From Roseinatronobacter monicus (GTDB lineage Bacteria > Pseudomonadota > Alphaproteobacteria > Rhodobacterales > Rhodobacteraceae): 64,000 nt of DNA. The translations under genes were made by a program, and so were the position numbers. Numbering within the stretch: the first letter of the stretch is position 1; the number at the start of each line of letters is the position of its first letter. The notes beneath the pieces were generated by a model, which had not been told where the DNA came from, did no database searches, and saw only the letters and a list, made by a program, of their open reading frames with translations. The DNA is taken from positions 925,001 through 989,000 of the forward strand of contig NZ_VFPT01000001.1 of NCBI RefSeq assembly GCF_006716865.1. Direction: 5' to 3'. Positions 53,823 through 61,668 of the stretch are shown here, piece after piece.

Positions 53823-54440
53823 ATGGCTCGTTTCCTGCCGCTTTCGCTGCTGGCTGCCCTCGGTGCCGCTGCTTTTACTGCCGGATGCACTCTGGCGACG
53901 CCTGAAACCTCTGTCGAGGCGACGCGCGCGGCGCATGTCGCCACACGCTGGGATCACCGCCCAGAGGCAGAGCGTTGGACTGCGGCGAAATTTGCAGCAT
54001 TGGAAACAGACGGGCGCGCGCTGGTGTCAACTGTTCCGCAGGATATTGATACCTTCTGCCCCGGATACGAGACTGCTGATGTCGAGGGGCGCAAGGCGTT
54101 CTGGACGGCGCTGTTCTCAGGCTTGGCAGGATATGAAAGCACATGGCGGCCGGACGCTGCCGGCGCAGGCGGGCGCTATCGTGGCTTGTTGCAGATATGG
54201 CCAACATCTGCGCGCTATTATGGGTGCGATCTGTCGCACCCCAACGGGTTGTATGACGGCCCGACGAATCTGCGTTGTGCCGCGCGTATCGCCGCGCAAG
54301 CTGTGGCGCGCGACAAGGTCGTCGTTGGCAGTGCGGGGAATTGGGGCGGTGTGGCCAAGGACTGGCCCCCTATGCGCGATGCCCGCAAACGCACTGATAT
54401 TGCAGGGTTTACCCGTTCCTTGCCTGCGTGTCAGATCTGA
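53823..54440 (+). CDS. Lytic-transglycosylase-like lipoprotein
   Basis: 205 aa. Signal peptide ending in lipobox FTAGC, then a globular part with FSGLAGYESTWRPDAAGAGGRYRGLLQIWP, where the Glu in GYES and the GLLQI motif match goose-lysozyme/SLT-type catalytic regions. NLRCAARIAAQ and GNWGGVAKDW follow. Peptidoglycan binding and cleavage are inferred. It is divergent from gatB and is followed by the FliM/FliN-like gene. Confidence 0.75.
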   Translation: MARFLPLSLLAALGAAAFTAGCTLATPETSVEATRAAHVATRWDHRPEAERWTAAKFAALETDGRALVSTVPQDIDTFCPGYETADVEGRKAFWTALFSGLAGYESTWRPDAAGAGGRYRGLLQIWPTSARYYGCDLSHPNGLYDGPTNLRCAARIAAQAVARDKVVVGSAGNWGGVAKDWPPMRDARKRTDIAGFTRSLPACQI

Positions 54441-54533
54441 TACACGCGCCCCCGCCTGTGCCATAACCTGATCTTGTTCAGCTTTTACTAACCCTTTTGC
54501 GGCAGGGTAGAGGTAAGACGGGTGGCATGAGCG

Positions 54534-55655
54534 ATGACAGACCAGACAGACGCAAGGCATATGGACAAGTCGGCGCATGACACTGCGTTGACCAAGATGG
54601 CAACACGGCACCGCGTCGCCCAAGCGCAGGAGCGCGCGGCGTTTGTTGCCGCACTGCGCGTTGCATTCGGGCGCATGTCGGCAGAGTGTCCGGGGCTTGA
54701 CGGTGTTGTTCAGGACGTGACGATCCGACAAGGCGCCTTGGCCGAGGTGTTGGATTTGGCCGAGCCGGGTATGTTTCTGGCATTGCTGGAAGGGCAGGGC
54801 GAGCGGATGGGGCTGTTGATGGCCTGTCCTGTCGTGCTGGCCGGAATGGTCGAGGCGCAGGCGACGGGGCGCGTCGACAAAAGCGATGTCGCACAGCGCC
54901 AGCCAACGCGCACTGATGCGGCGTTGCTGGCCCCGATGGTGGACGCCTTTTTGCGGCTTGCACAGATACGATGTGCGGATCTCCCTCAGGCACCTATGGT
55001 ATCGGGCTATGGATACGGCACATTCCTTGATAATCCGCGCCCCTTGGGGCTGATGCTGGATGAAGGGCAGTTCAACATTCTGCATCTGCGCGTTTCCTTG
55101 GGCTTTGGCGCGAAGGAGGGGGACTGGTTTGTCATTCTGCCGGACCCTGCCCAAGCGCAGCAAAACGCTTCGGACCAAAGTGGGGGGACCGACACCGATT
55201 CTGACAAGGACTGGCAAGACCGGTTGCAGATTGTGATTGGCGACAGTGGTGTGGTGCTGAATTCGGTCTTGTGCCGGGTGCAACTGACATTGACCGAAGC
55301 GCTGCGCCTGCGCTCTGGTGACATTCTGCGTCTGCCAGACACGGCGCTTGAAATGCTGACATTGGAGAGCATCGACCAGTCGGCGCTTGCGATTGGGCGG
55401 TTGGGGCAGGCGCGCGGGCAGCGTGCCGTGCGCCTTACGGCTGACCCCGGCCATCTGAGTGATGCGACAGGGGCAGTTGCGCCGTCGTTCGCACTGCCTG
55501 CCTCGATCTTGTGGGTGCAACCGCCACAGCCGCCCTTTACCCCCCCAACAGCCGCGGATGGCGTGGAAATGGACGGGGGCGCGCAAGATACGCAACAGCC
55601 GCTCAGCAGTACAGATACTCAGCAGGCGCAGGATACGGGCGATACCGCGCCTTGA
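54534..55655 (+). CDS. FliM/FliN-family (SpoA-domain) protein
   Basis: 373 aa. The C-terminal SpoA/FliMN_C domain is at about residues 245-305 (LNSVLCRVQLTLTEALRLRSGDILRLPDTALEMLTLESIDQSALAIGRLGQARGQRAVRL), preceded by an N-terminal ~200-residue part with no clear FliM CheC-like motifs and followed by a Pro/Gln-rich tail. It may be a rotor (C-ring) switch component or a type III secretion C-ring homologue. No other flagellar gene is in the window, so the role is open. Confidence 0.65.
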   Translation: MTDQTDARHMDKSAHDTALTKMATRHRVAQAQERAAFVAALRVAFGRMSAECPGLDGVVQDVTIRQGALAEVLDLAEPGMFLALLEGQGERMGLLMACPVVLAGMVEAQATGRVDKSDVAQRQPTRTDAALLAPMVDAFLRLAQIRCADLPQAPMVSGYGYGTFLDNPRPLGLMLDEGQFNILHLRVSLGFGAKEGDWFVILPDPAQAQQNASDQSGGTDTDSDKDWQDRLQIVIGDSGVVLNSVLCRVQLTLTEALRLRSGDILRLPDTALEMLTLESIDQSALAIGRLGQARGQRAVRLTADPGHLSDATGAVAPSFALPASILWVQPPQPPFTPPTAADGVEMDGGAQDTQQPLSSTDTQQAQDTGDTAP

Positions 55656-55712
55656 TCATGTAGCGGCAAGAATGCAATGCGCCCTTGCCTCCATGTCTTG
55701 AAGCTGTGGTTG

Positions 55713-56138
55713 TCAGGCTTGGGCCAGCTGGTTGATCGTTGCGCGGAACGGCTCCAGCCCATAGCCGTGGCGGGCGGGAATGGCGATCAGGTCATCTGTT
55801 GGGCGCTTGCCTGCAAGTGCAAGCGCCCAGACGATGGAAGACCGGTTGCCGGAAGCGCAATAGGCCAGCACGGGCCCAGTGCTGTTCATCATAGCATCGG
55901 CTTGTACGGTGACGTTATCGATGGATATTGCCCCGCCCACGACCGGATTTAGCACGAATTTCAGGCCCGCCGCCTCGGCTGCGGCGCGGATGGCGTTGGC
56001 GTGCAACTCGGTCGGTATTTCGCCGTCGGGGCGGTTGCAGACCACTGTGGTGTAACCAGCCTCGGCAATCGCGGCCACATCTGTGGGGGCGATTTGCGGT
56101 GAGACGGCGTAATCATCGCTCAAAGGGCGGATATCCAT
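55713..56138 (-). CDS. Beta-lactamase-hydrolase-like / DUF442 phosphatase-fold protein
   Basis: 141 aa: ISPQ-type start (YAVSPQIAPTDVAAIAEAGYTTVVCNRPDGE), then the Cys-loop CASGNRSSIVW (C-x5-R), the fold of TIGR01244 / Blh-type proteins that accompany persulfide dioxygenases. The Cys probably handles a sulfane sulfur or phosphate; unproven. Last gene of the pdo-yeeE-yedE operon. Confidence 0.85.
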   Translation of the reverse strand: MDIRPLSDDYAVSPQIAPTDVAAIAEAGYTTVVCNRPDGEIPTELHANAIRAAAEAAGLKFVLNPVVGGAISIDNVTVQADAMMNSTGPVLAYCASGNRSSIVWALALAGKRPTDDLIAIPARHGYGLEPFRATINQLAQA

Positions 56139-56150
56139 GAAAAACTCCGG

Positions 56151-56585
56151 TCAGATGGCTGCGATTCTATCGATGCGCAGGCGAAGGGCAGGTGCCGCCA
56201 TCATACCTGCGATCATGGCAAGGATAAAGGCGATCCCGCCAGTTCCCCCCCAACTGAGCGACGCAATGGCCGGACCAGGGCATAACCCGGCAAGCCCCCA
56301 CCCCGCGCCGAACAACACCGAGCCGATAATCAGGTTATGGCCCAGTCGCGGGTCGGGCTTGGATGGGAAGGGATTGCCCACCAGCGAGACGGCGCGCTTG
56401 GTCGTCAGGTGCCATGCCACCAGCATCGGCAGGATGGCCCCGCCCAGAACGAAGGCCAAGGTAGGGTCCCATGCCCCGAACACATCCAGCCAGCCTTGTA
56501 CCTTGTTGGTGTCGGTCATGCCCGACACCAGCAACCCCGCCCCGAACAGCCCGCCCGAGATGGCCGAAATTACTATACGCTGCAT
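56151..56585 (-). CDS. YeeE/YedE-family sulfur transporter subunit (DUF6691-like)
   Basis: 144 aa, four hydrophobic helices (VISAISGGLFGAGLLVSGM, ILPMLVAWHL, IIGSVLFGAGWGLAGLCPGPA, IAFILAMIAGMMAA). GLCPGPA holds the conserved Cys of the family, thought to relay sulfur atoms. Start and the yeeE stop overlap (56585), so the pair is coupled; together they equal one full YeeE unit. Previously seen proteins of this kind (PmpB) lie with persulfide dioxygenases. Confidence 0.88.
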   Translation of the reverse strand: MQRIVISAISGGLFGAGLLVSGMTDTNKVQGWLDVFGAWDPTLAFVLGGAILPMLVAWHLTTKRAVSLVGNPFPSKPDPRLGHNLIIGSVLFGAGWGLAGLCPGPAIASLSWGGTGGIAFILAMIAGMMAAPALRLRIDRIAAI

Positions 56586-57016
56586 CAGATTACCCCCAGA
56601 AGATGACGAAACAGCACCATCGTGATACCGCCTGCCAGCAGGTAGAAGACGGTCGCTACAATGCCGCGAAGCGAGAAGCGCGAAATACCGCAAACCCCGT
56701 GCCCGGATGTGCAGCCATTTGCCAGCCGTGTCCCAAGGCCCACCAGCAGCCCGCCCGCGATGACCACCGCGAGATTCGAGGTGATGTTGGTCGATACCTC
56801 GACACGATACAGTGGCAGCATCAGCGCGGGCACAATCACAAGTGCGGCAAGAAAAGTTGCGCGCTCGGCCCATGTGCTCAGGCCCGTGCGATCGACAAGG
56901 CCGCCAATAATGCCGCTTGCCCCCATGATGCGGCCATTGCCCAGCAGAAAAATTGCCGCCGCAGTCCCGATCATGAGGCCACCGACAAGGCCCCAAATCC
57001 AATCCGTCTGAATCAT
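56585..57016 (-). CDS. YeeE/YedE-family sulfur transporter subunit
   Basis: 143 aa with about four helices (WIWGLVGGLMIGTAAAIFLLGNG, FLAALVIVPALMLPLY, AVVIAGGLLVGLGTRL, ISRFSLRGIVATVFYLLAGG). NGCTSGHGVCGISRFS has the Cys pair expected for thiosulfate or sulfane-sulfur transfer. ATG at 57016. PmpA-like, coupled to the next gene by ATGA. Import or export of sulfide-derived sulfur is inferred. Confidence 0.88.
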   Translation of the reverse strand: MIQTDWIWGLVGGLMIGTAAAIFLLGNGRIMGASGIIGGLVDRTGLSTWAERATFLAALVIVPALMLPLYRVEVSTNITSNLAVVIAGGLLVGLGTRLANGCTSGHGVCGISRFSLRGIVATVFYLLAGGITMVLFRHLLGVI

Positions 57017-57040
57017 TGTTGTGTTCCTGTTCGCAAAATG

Positions 57041-57062
57041 GCGCGGCACTTGACTGCCGCGC
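57041..57062 (-). promoter_or_regulatory. Intercistronic stem-loop between pdo and yeeE
   Basis: Perfect 8-bp stem GCGCGGCA / TGCCGCGC with a 6-nt loop in the 70-bp gap. It may stabilise the pdo mRNA or attenuate the downstream membrane genes. Confidence 0.55.
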
Positions 57063-57086
57063 CCGTGTTGAGTGCTGTGACCGGGA

Positions 57087-57950
57087 TCAGAGCGTGTTGA
57101 CCGGCACTTTCAGATAGACTGTGCCGTTTTCTTCGGCAGGGGGCATCTGGCCTGCGCGCATATTCACCTGTAGCGATGGCACGATCAGGCGCGGCATACC
57201 CAGTTGGGCGTCACGCTCGTTGCGGGCACGAACGAAATCATCCTTCGATTTGCCAGCGCCGACATGTTTGTTCAAACGCTTCTGGTCGCCCACTGTGGTT
57301 TCCCATGCATACGTGTCGCGCCCTTCGGCCTTGTAGTCATGGCCGACGAAAATGCGTGTTTCATCTGGCAGGGACAGGATTTTCTGCACCGAATCCCACA
57401 TTGTATCAGCCGAACCGCCGGGGAAGTCGCAGCGTGCAGTCCCGAAATCGGGCATGAACAGCGTGTCACCAACAAAGGCCGCATCGCCAATGACATAAGT
57501 CAGACAGGCGGGCGTGTGGCCGGGCGTGTGCATTACATCGCCGCGCAACTGGCCGATATGGAAGCTGTCGCCTTCCTTAAATAGCGCGTCAAACTGGCTG
57601 CCATCGCGCTGAAATTCGGTACCCTCGTTAAAGACCTTGCCAAAGGTGTCCTGCACGATACGGATATTCTCGCCAATCGCGATTTGGCCGCCCAGTTCGC
57701 GTTGGATATAGGGGGCGGCTGACAGGTGGTCTGCATGGACATGGGTTTCCAGCAACCACTGCACTTCATAGCCCTTGTCTTTCACAAAAGCGATCACGGC
57801 ATCGGCGGAGCGTGTGTCAGTGTGACCTGACGCATAGTCGAAATCGAGGACCGAATCGACGATTGCGCATTTTTGGCTTTCCGGGTCGCGCACCACATAT
57901 GTGACAGTGAAGGTGGCTTCATCAAAAAAGGCTGTAATCTCTGGTTGCAT
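57087..57950 (-). CDS. Persulfide dioxygenase (ETHE1/SDO/Blh-type metallo-beta-lactamase fold)
   Basis: Oxidises glutathione persulfide to sulfite and GSH, detoxifying sulfide. 287 aa: THVHADHLSAAPYI, HTPGHTPACLTYVIGD, GDTLFMPDFGTARCDFPGGSA, FVGHDYKAEGRD. The two His/Asp metal motifs (HxHxDH and D...H) and the C-terminal IVPSLQVNMRAGQMPP match Blh/PDO. ATG at 57950 has GGAGA upstream; the longer frame is rejected. First gene of a sulfide-response operon; an ArsR-type BigR gene is not in this window. Confidence 0.92.
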   Translation of the reverse strand: MQPEITAFFDEATFTVTYVVRDPESQKCAIVDSVLDFDYASGHTDTRSADAVIAFVKDKGYEVQWLLETHVHADHLSAAPYIQRELGGQIAIGENIRIVQDTFGKVFNEGTEFQRDGSQFDALFKEGDSFHIGQLRGDVMHTPGHTPACLTYVIGDAAFVGDTLFMPDFGTARCDFPGGSADTMWDSVQKILSLPDETRIFVGHDYKAEGRDTYAWETTVGDQKRLNKHVGAGKSKDDFVRARNERDAQLGMPRLIVPSLQVNMRAGQMPPAEENGTVYLKVPVNTL

Positions 57951-58061
57951 GGGGCGTCTCCATTTTCTGTGTCTGAATGGAATATATACCACACAAAACA
58001 TATTGCAAGATTTGAATGTAATAAAGTTTGACTGACGCGCGATAAATCCGGCAAATGCAAA

Positions 58062-58089
58062 CGCCCGCCCCATGTTGCAGGGACGGGCG
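58062..58089 (-). terminator. ald terminator
   Basis: CGCCCG...CCC / GGG...CGGGCG hairpin (one mismatch) 24 bp after the ald stop on the minus strand, followed by TTTGCATTTG. A plausible terminator between ald and the sulfur operon. Confidence 0.6.
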
Positions 58090-58112
58090 ATAGGGCCGCG
58101 ATTGGGAACAGA

Positions 58113-59231
58113 TCAGAGCTTGAGCGCCATGACCGGGGCCAGCACATCAATTTCCAGTGCCTTGCCGACAGCATAATAGGTCAGATGCCCGGCATGTGTG
58201 TTCAACCCTTCCAGCAGATGCGGGTCATCTTCGCAGGCTTTGCGCCAGCCCTTGTCCGCCAGTGCCAGCATAAAGGGCATGGTGGCATTGCCCAAAGCAA
58301 TGGTCGCACTGCGCGCAACAGCGCCGGGCATATTGGCGACGCAATAATGCAGGATTCCATCTACGTCATAGATCGGGTCCTGATGTGTGGTTGCGTGCGA
58401 TGTCTCGAAACATCCGCCCTGATCAATGGCAACATCGACCAGCACCGCTCCGGGTTGCATGGTTGCAAGCTGGTCGCGCGTTATCAGCTTGGGGGCGGCG
58501 GCACCCGGAATAAGCACTGCACCAATCACCATATCCGCGCGCTGGATCAGTTCTGCAATCGCTGCCGAATCCGAGAATTGCGTGGTCAGGCGACCATGGA
58601 AAATGTCGTCCAGATACGACATGCGCTGGATCGAGCGGTCCAGAATGGTGACATTTGCCCCCATACCCACGGCCACCCGTGCAGAAGCCGTGCCGACAAC
58701 GCCGCCACCGATGATGACCACATTTGCCGGGCGCACTCCGGGCACGCCGCCCATCAGCACACCGCGCCCGCCATTCGCCTTTTGCAAGGCCCATGCCCCC
58801 ATTTGCGGCGCCAGTCGCCCCGCCACTTCGGACATGGGGGCCAGCAGCGGCAGGCCGCCATTGCGGTCAGTCACGGTTTCATAGGCAATCGCTGTCACGC
58901 CGGAATCCAGCAGGTCGCGGGTCTGGGCAGGGTCGGGGGCCAGATGCAGATAGGTGAACAGAACTTGTCCTTCGCGCAATTGCTTGCGCTCTGCGGCTTG
59001 CGGTTCCTTGACCTTGACGATCATCTCGGCGCGGTCAAACACTTCGGTCGCGGTGTCCACGATCTGCGCACCGGCGGCCGTATAATCATCATCCGTGAAG
59101 CCAGAGCCGTAGCCTGCGCCCGTCTCGACAATGACCTGATGGCCATGCGCGCAAGCCTCTTGCGCGGCGTTCGGCGTCAGGCCCACGCGAAATTCTTGTG
59201 GTTTGATTTCTCTCGGGCATCCAATCAGCAT
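58113..59231 (-). CDS. ald: Alanine dehydrogenase
   Basis: NAD-dependent reversible deamination of L-alanine to pyruvate. 372 aa: [41 protein letters not shown]-type catalytic region, [27 protein letters not shown] (Rossmann), [20 protein letters not shown]. Divergent from an Lrp/AsnC regulator about 135 bp away, the usual arrangement for alanine-inducible ald. Confidence 0.96.
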   Translation of the reverse strand: MLIGCPREIKPQEFRVGLTPNAAQEACAHGHQVIVETGAGYGSGFTDDDYTAAGAQIVDTATEVFDRAEMIVKVKEPQAAERKQLREGQVLFTYLHLAPDPAQTRDLLDSGVTAIAYETVTDRNGGLPLLAPMSEVAGRLAPQMGAWALQKANGGRGVLMGGVPGVRPANVVIIGGGVVGTASARVAVGMGANVTILDRSIQRMSYLDDIFHGRLTTQFSDSAAIAELIQRADMVIGAVLIPGAAAPKLITRDQLATMQPGAVLVDVAIDQGGCFETSHATTHQDPIYDVDGILHYCVANMPGAVARSATIALGNATMPFMLALADKGWRKACEDDPHLLEGLNTHAGHLTYYAVGKALEIDVLAPVMALKL

Positions 59232-59367
59232 GTGAATCTCCTTATTGCATTATTGGTAGAATATCTGAAATCAAGGCGGAATTTCTTGACACTTGGCGCT
59301 GTATGGCCATGTTCTGGCGCAGAAACGTGCAAGAATGCACGCATTTATAGCAAAAGGTTGCGCTGCA

Positions 59368-59826
59368 ATGCAGCTAGACGCGACAGACCGCCGGATATTA
59401 CGGGTTCTGCAAAAGCAGGGCCGGGTCACGAATGCAGAGCTGGCCGAACTGGTCAACCTCTCGCCCTCGGCCTGTCACCGCCGCGTGCAACGGCTGGAGG
59501 GGGAAGGGGTGATCGCCGGATATGTCGCGCTGCTGGACCTCAAGCGCATCGGTCGCCCGACAACAGTCTATGTCGAGATCACGCTCTCTGGCCAGAGCGA
59601 TGAAATACTGGACGCGTTCGAGCGCGAAGTGGCCCGAGTCCCCGATATTCTGGAATGTCACCTGATGGCGGGTACTGCGGATTACCTGTTAAAGATCATC
59701 GCCGCCGATACCGAAGATTTTGCACGCATTCACCGCCGGTATCTTAGCCGGTTGCCGAGTGTGACGCAGATGCAGTCGTCATTTGCGTTGCGAACTGTCG
59801 TCAAGACAACCGCCATCGACATCTGA
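59368..59826 (+). CDS. Lrp/AsnC-family regulator (AldR-like)
   Basis: 152 aa: winged helix DATDRRILRVLQKQGRVTNAELAELVNLSPSACHRRVQRLEGEGVIAGY (residues ~4-52) and an AsnC ligand-binding RAM domain (VYVEITLSGQSDEILDAFEREVARVPDILECHLMAGTADYLLKI). Divergent to ald, so alanine-responsive control of ald is the natural reading (inferred). ATG at 59368 fits the family start; a Met at 59335 gives an unlikely extension. Confidence 0.9.
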   Translation: MQLDATDRRILRVLQKQGRVTNAELAELVNLSPSACHRRVQRLEGEGVIAGYVALLDLKRIGRPTTVYVEITLSGQSDEILDAFEREVARVPDILECHLMAGTADYLLKIIAADTEDFARIHRRYLSRLPSVTQMQSSFALRTVVKTTAIDI

Positions 59827-59838
59827 AGGTCGGCAAGG

Positions 59839-59868
59839 AACAAGGGGCCGCCGTGGCCGCCCCTTGTT
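59839..59868. terminator. Terminator between the Lrp-type regulator and mscL
   Basis: AACAAGGGGC / GCCCCTTGTT stem with a GC-rich loop lies 12 bp after the regulator stop and just before the convergent mscL 3' end; it can work both ways. Confidence 0.8.
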
Positions 59869-59872
59869 GACG

Positions 59873-60259
59873 TCAGCGGTTTTGCAACGCGTCGCGGATC
59901 TCGATCAGCAACTGCTCGGTCGTTGGGCCGGCAGTTTCTTCGACGGCTGCGGCCTCTTCTTTTTTCTGGTTCAGCTTGGACAGTTTGTTGAGGGTACGCA
60001 CCATCAAGAACACGACAAACGCGATGATCAGAAATTTGATCACGGCATTGATGAAGTTTCCGATCATGAACTGGGCCTCGCCCAGCCCGAAGCTGATCGC
60101 GCTGAAATCCAGCCCGCCAACGAAGATGCCGATCAGCGGGTTGACCAGATCGTCCACCAGCGATGTGACAATCGCGGTGAATGCCGCGCCAATGATAATG
60201 CCGACCGCCATATCCATCGCGTTGCCACGGGCAATAAACGCCTTGAACTCTTGAAGCAT
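59873..60259 (-). CDS. mscL: Large-conductance mechanosensitive channel
   Basis: 128 aa, homopentameric emergency channel. N-terminal helix FKAFIARGNAMDMAVGIIIGAAFTAIVTSLVDDLV (TM1), TM2 NAVIKFLIIAFVVFLMVRTLNKL, C-terminal charged tail ending PTTEQLLIEIRDALQNR. Length and the GxxIGxAF pore-lining pattern are standard. Confidence 0.96.
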   Translation of the reverse strand: MLQEFKAFIARGNAMDMAVGIIIGAAFTAIVTSLVDDLVNPLIGIFVGGLDFSAISFGLGEAQFMIGNFINAVIKFLIIAFVVFLMVRTLNKLSKLNQKKEEAAAVEETAGPTTEQLLIEIRDALQNR

Positions 60260-60353
60260 GGGGTAATCCTCTCCCGGTTACATAAATGTGATTACCTATA
60301 GCCGGGAAAATAGAATGTGAAACCCGAATTTTGATGCGGTCTGCGCGACAAGA

Positions 60354-60812
60354 TCAGGCTGAGCCTTGGGGCAATTCCCCTTCAAGGGTATAGCGCAAAA
60401 TCTGCACCACTTGTGCGGGTGTCTCGGCCACGGCAAGGGCTGCGGCATCAATCTCTTTCAGGGCGTGCTGGTGGTCGGCCCCGTGCAGCACGATCAAGGA
60501 TTTCCCTAGCGCTGCGGCAAAGCCTGCGTCAAACGCGGCATTCCACTGGCGGTATTGCTCGCCAAATCGAACAACAACGATATCGGCATCAGTCAGGGCT
60601 TTGCGCGTTCGCATGGCATTCAGCTTTGCGCCCTTGTGGTCATGCCAGAATTTTTGCTCTTCCCTGCCCAAGATCGCCACACCGCAATCATCCGATGCCG
60701 CATGATCCGTAACGGGGCCAGAAAACGTTACCGCCAGACCCTGCGCGCCCGCGATGATCTGGTCGCGCCAATCTGTATGAATTTCGCCTGCTAGATAGAC
60801 ATTCAGTTTCAT
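60354..60812 (-). CDS. ytoQ: YtoQ-family protein
   Basis: 152 aa: LNVYLAGEIHTDWRDQIIAGA, TFSGPVTDHAASDDCG, ADIVVVRFGEQYRQWNAAFDAGFAAALGKSLIVLH. The pattern resembles nucleoside 2-deoxyribosyltransferase-type Rossmann folds (YtoQ family), but the enzymatic activity is not established. ATG at 60812 has AGAGGTG upstream; the frame reaching 60842 adds ten residues without support. Confidence 0.8.
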   Translation of the reverse strand: MKLNVYLAGEIHTDWRDQIIAGAQGLAVTFSGPVTDHAASDDCGVAILGREEQKFWHDHKGAKLNAMRTRKALTDADIVVVRFGEQYRQWNAAFDAGFAAALGKSLIVLHGADHQHALKEIDAAALAVAETPAQVVQILRYTLEGELPQGSA

Positions 60813-60956
60813 TTTCACCTCTCGCGTTATGATATTGTGCAAGACCTAGCACAGTCGGATGTCACACCAAAGCGCGGTGCGCGCTCACTTGTTGCGGGGC
60901 GCGCCGTTCTGTGGCAATGACTATAGCATGACCATCTAAACCGAAGAGTTCAGTTT

Positions 60957-61610
60957 ATGACCGATTTCGCCGCTCGCCGCAGGACCATGGTGGACACGCA
61001 AGTGCGCCCGTCTGATGTCACGAAATTCCCCATCATTGATTCAATGCTGCATGTCCCGCGCGAGAAATTCGTGCCCGACACCAAGGCCGAGGCGGCGTAT
61101 ATCGGCGAGAACCTCAGCCTTGATGACGGGCGCGTGCTGCTCGATCCACGCACGCTGGCCAAGATGATTGACGCATTGGATATCACCTCGGACGATCTTG
61201 TGCTCGATATCGGGTGCGGCACTGGCTACTCGTCCGCAGTGATCTTGCGCATGGCGCAGGCCGTCGTCGCTGTTGAGCAGGACGAAGCGCTGGCACGTGC
61301 GGCAGAAGCGGCCTTTGCGCAGACCGGGTCCGAGACTGTGGTGCTGCACAAAGGAAAACTGACCGAAGGCGCGACGGAACACGCGCCTTATGACGTTATA
61401 CTCCTGCAAGGGGGCATTGAGAGTTTTCCACAAGCGCTGGTTGGTCAGTTATCAGATGCAGGCCGTGTCGCGGCTGTGTTCATGGATGGCGCGCTGGGCG
61501 TTGTCCGTTTGGGCCTGCGCAAGGGGGACCATATCGTCTGGCGTGATATTTTCAACGCCGCAGCACCAGTTCTGCCCGGTTTTTCCAAGGATCATGAATT
61601 TACCTTTTAA
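60957..61610 (+). CDS. PCMT-like methyltransferase upstream of tolC
   Basis: 217 aa: MVDTQVRPSDVTKFPIIDSML, PREKFVPDTKAEAAYIGENLSL, DLVLDIGCGTGYSSAVILRM (SAM motif I), and QGGIESFPQALVGQL. Family assignment is to the PCMT-like SAM methyltransferases, but it lacks the classical GQTISQP box (here GENLSLDDGRVLLDP), so isoaspartate repair is uncertain. It is 58 bp ahead of tolC on the same strand and likely co-transcribed with it. Confidence 0.8.
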   Translation: MTDFAARRRTMVDTQVRPSDVTKFPIIDSMLHVPREKFVPDTKAEAAYIGENLSLDDGRVLLDPRTLAKMIDALDITSDDLVLDIGCGTGYSSAVILRMAQAVVAVEQDEALARAAEAAFAQTGSETVVLHKGKLTEGATEHAPYDVILLQGGIESFPQALVGQLSDAGRVAAVFMDGALGVVRLGLRKGDHIVWRDIFNAAAPVLPGFSKDHEFTF

Positions 61611-61668
61611 GATGCTATTATAACAAGAAACGGCCACAAGGCAGCATCAGCTTCGAGAGGCAGGAAGA

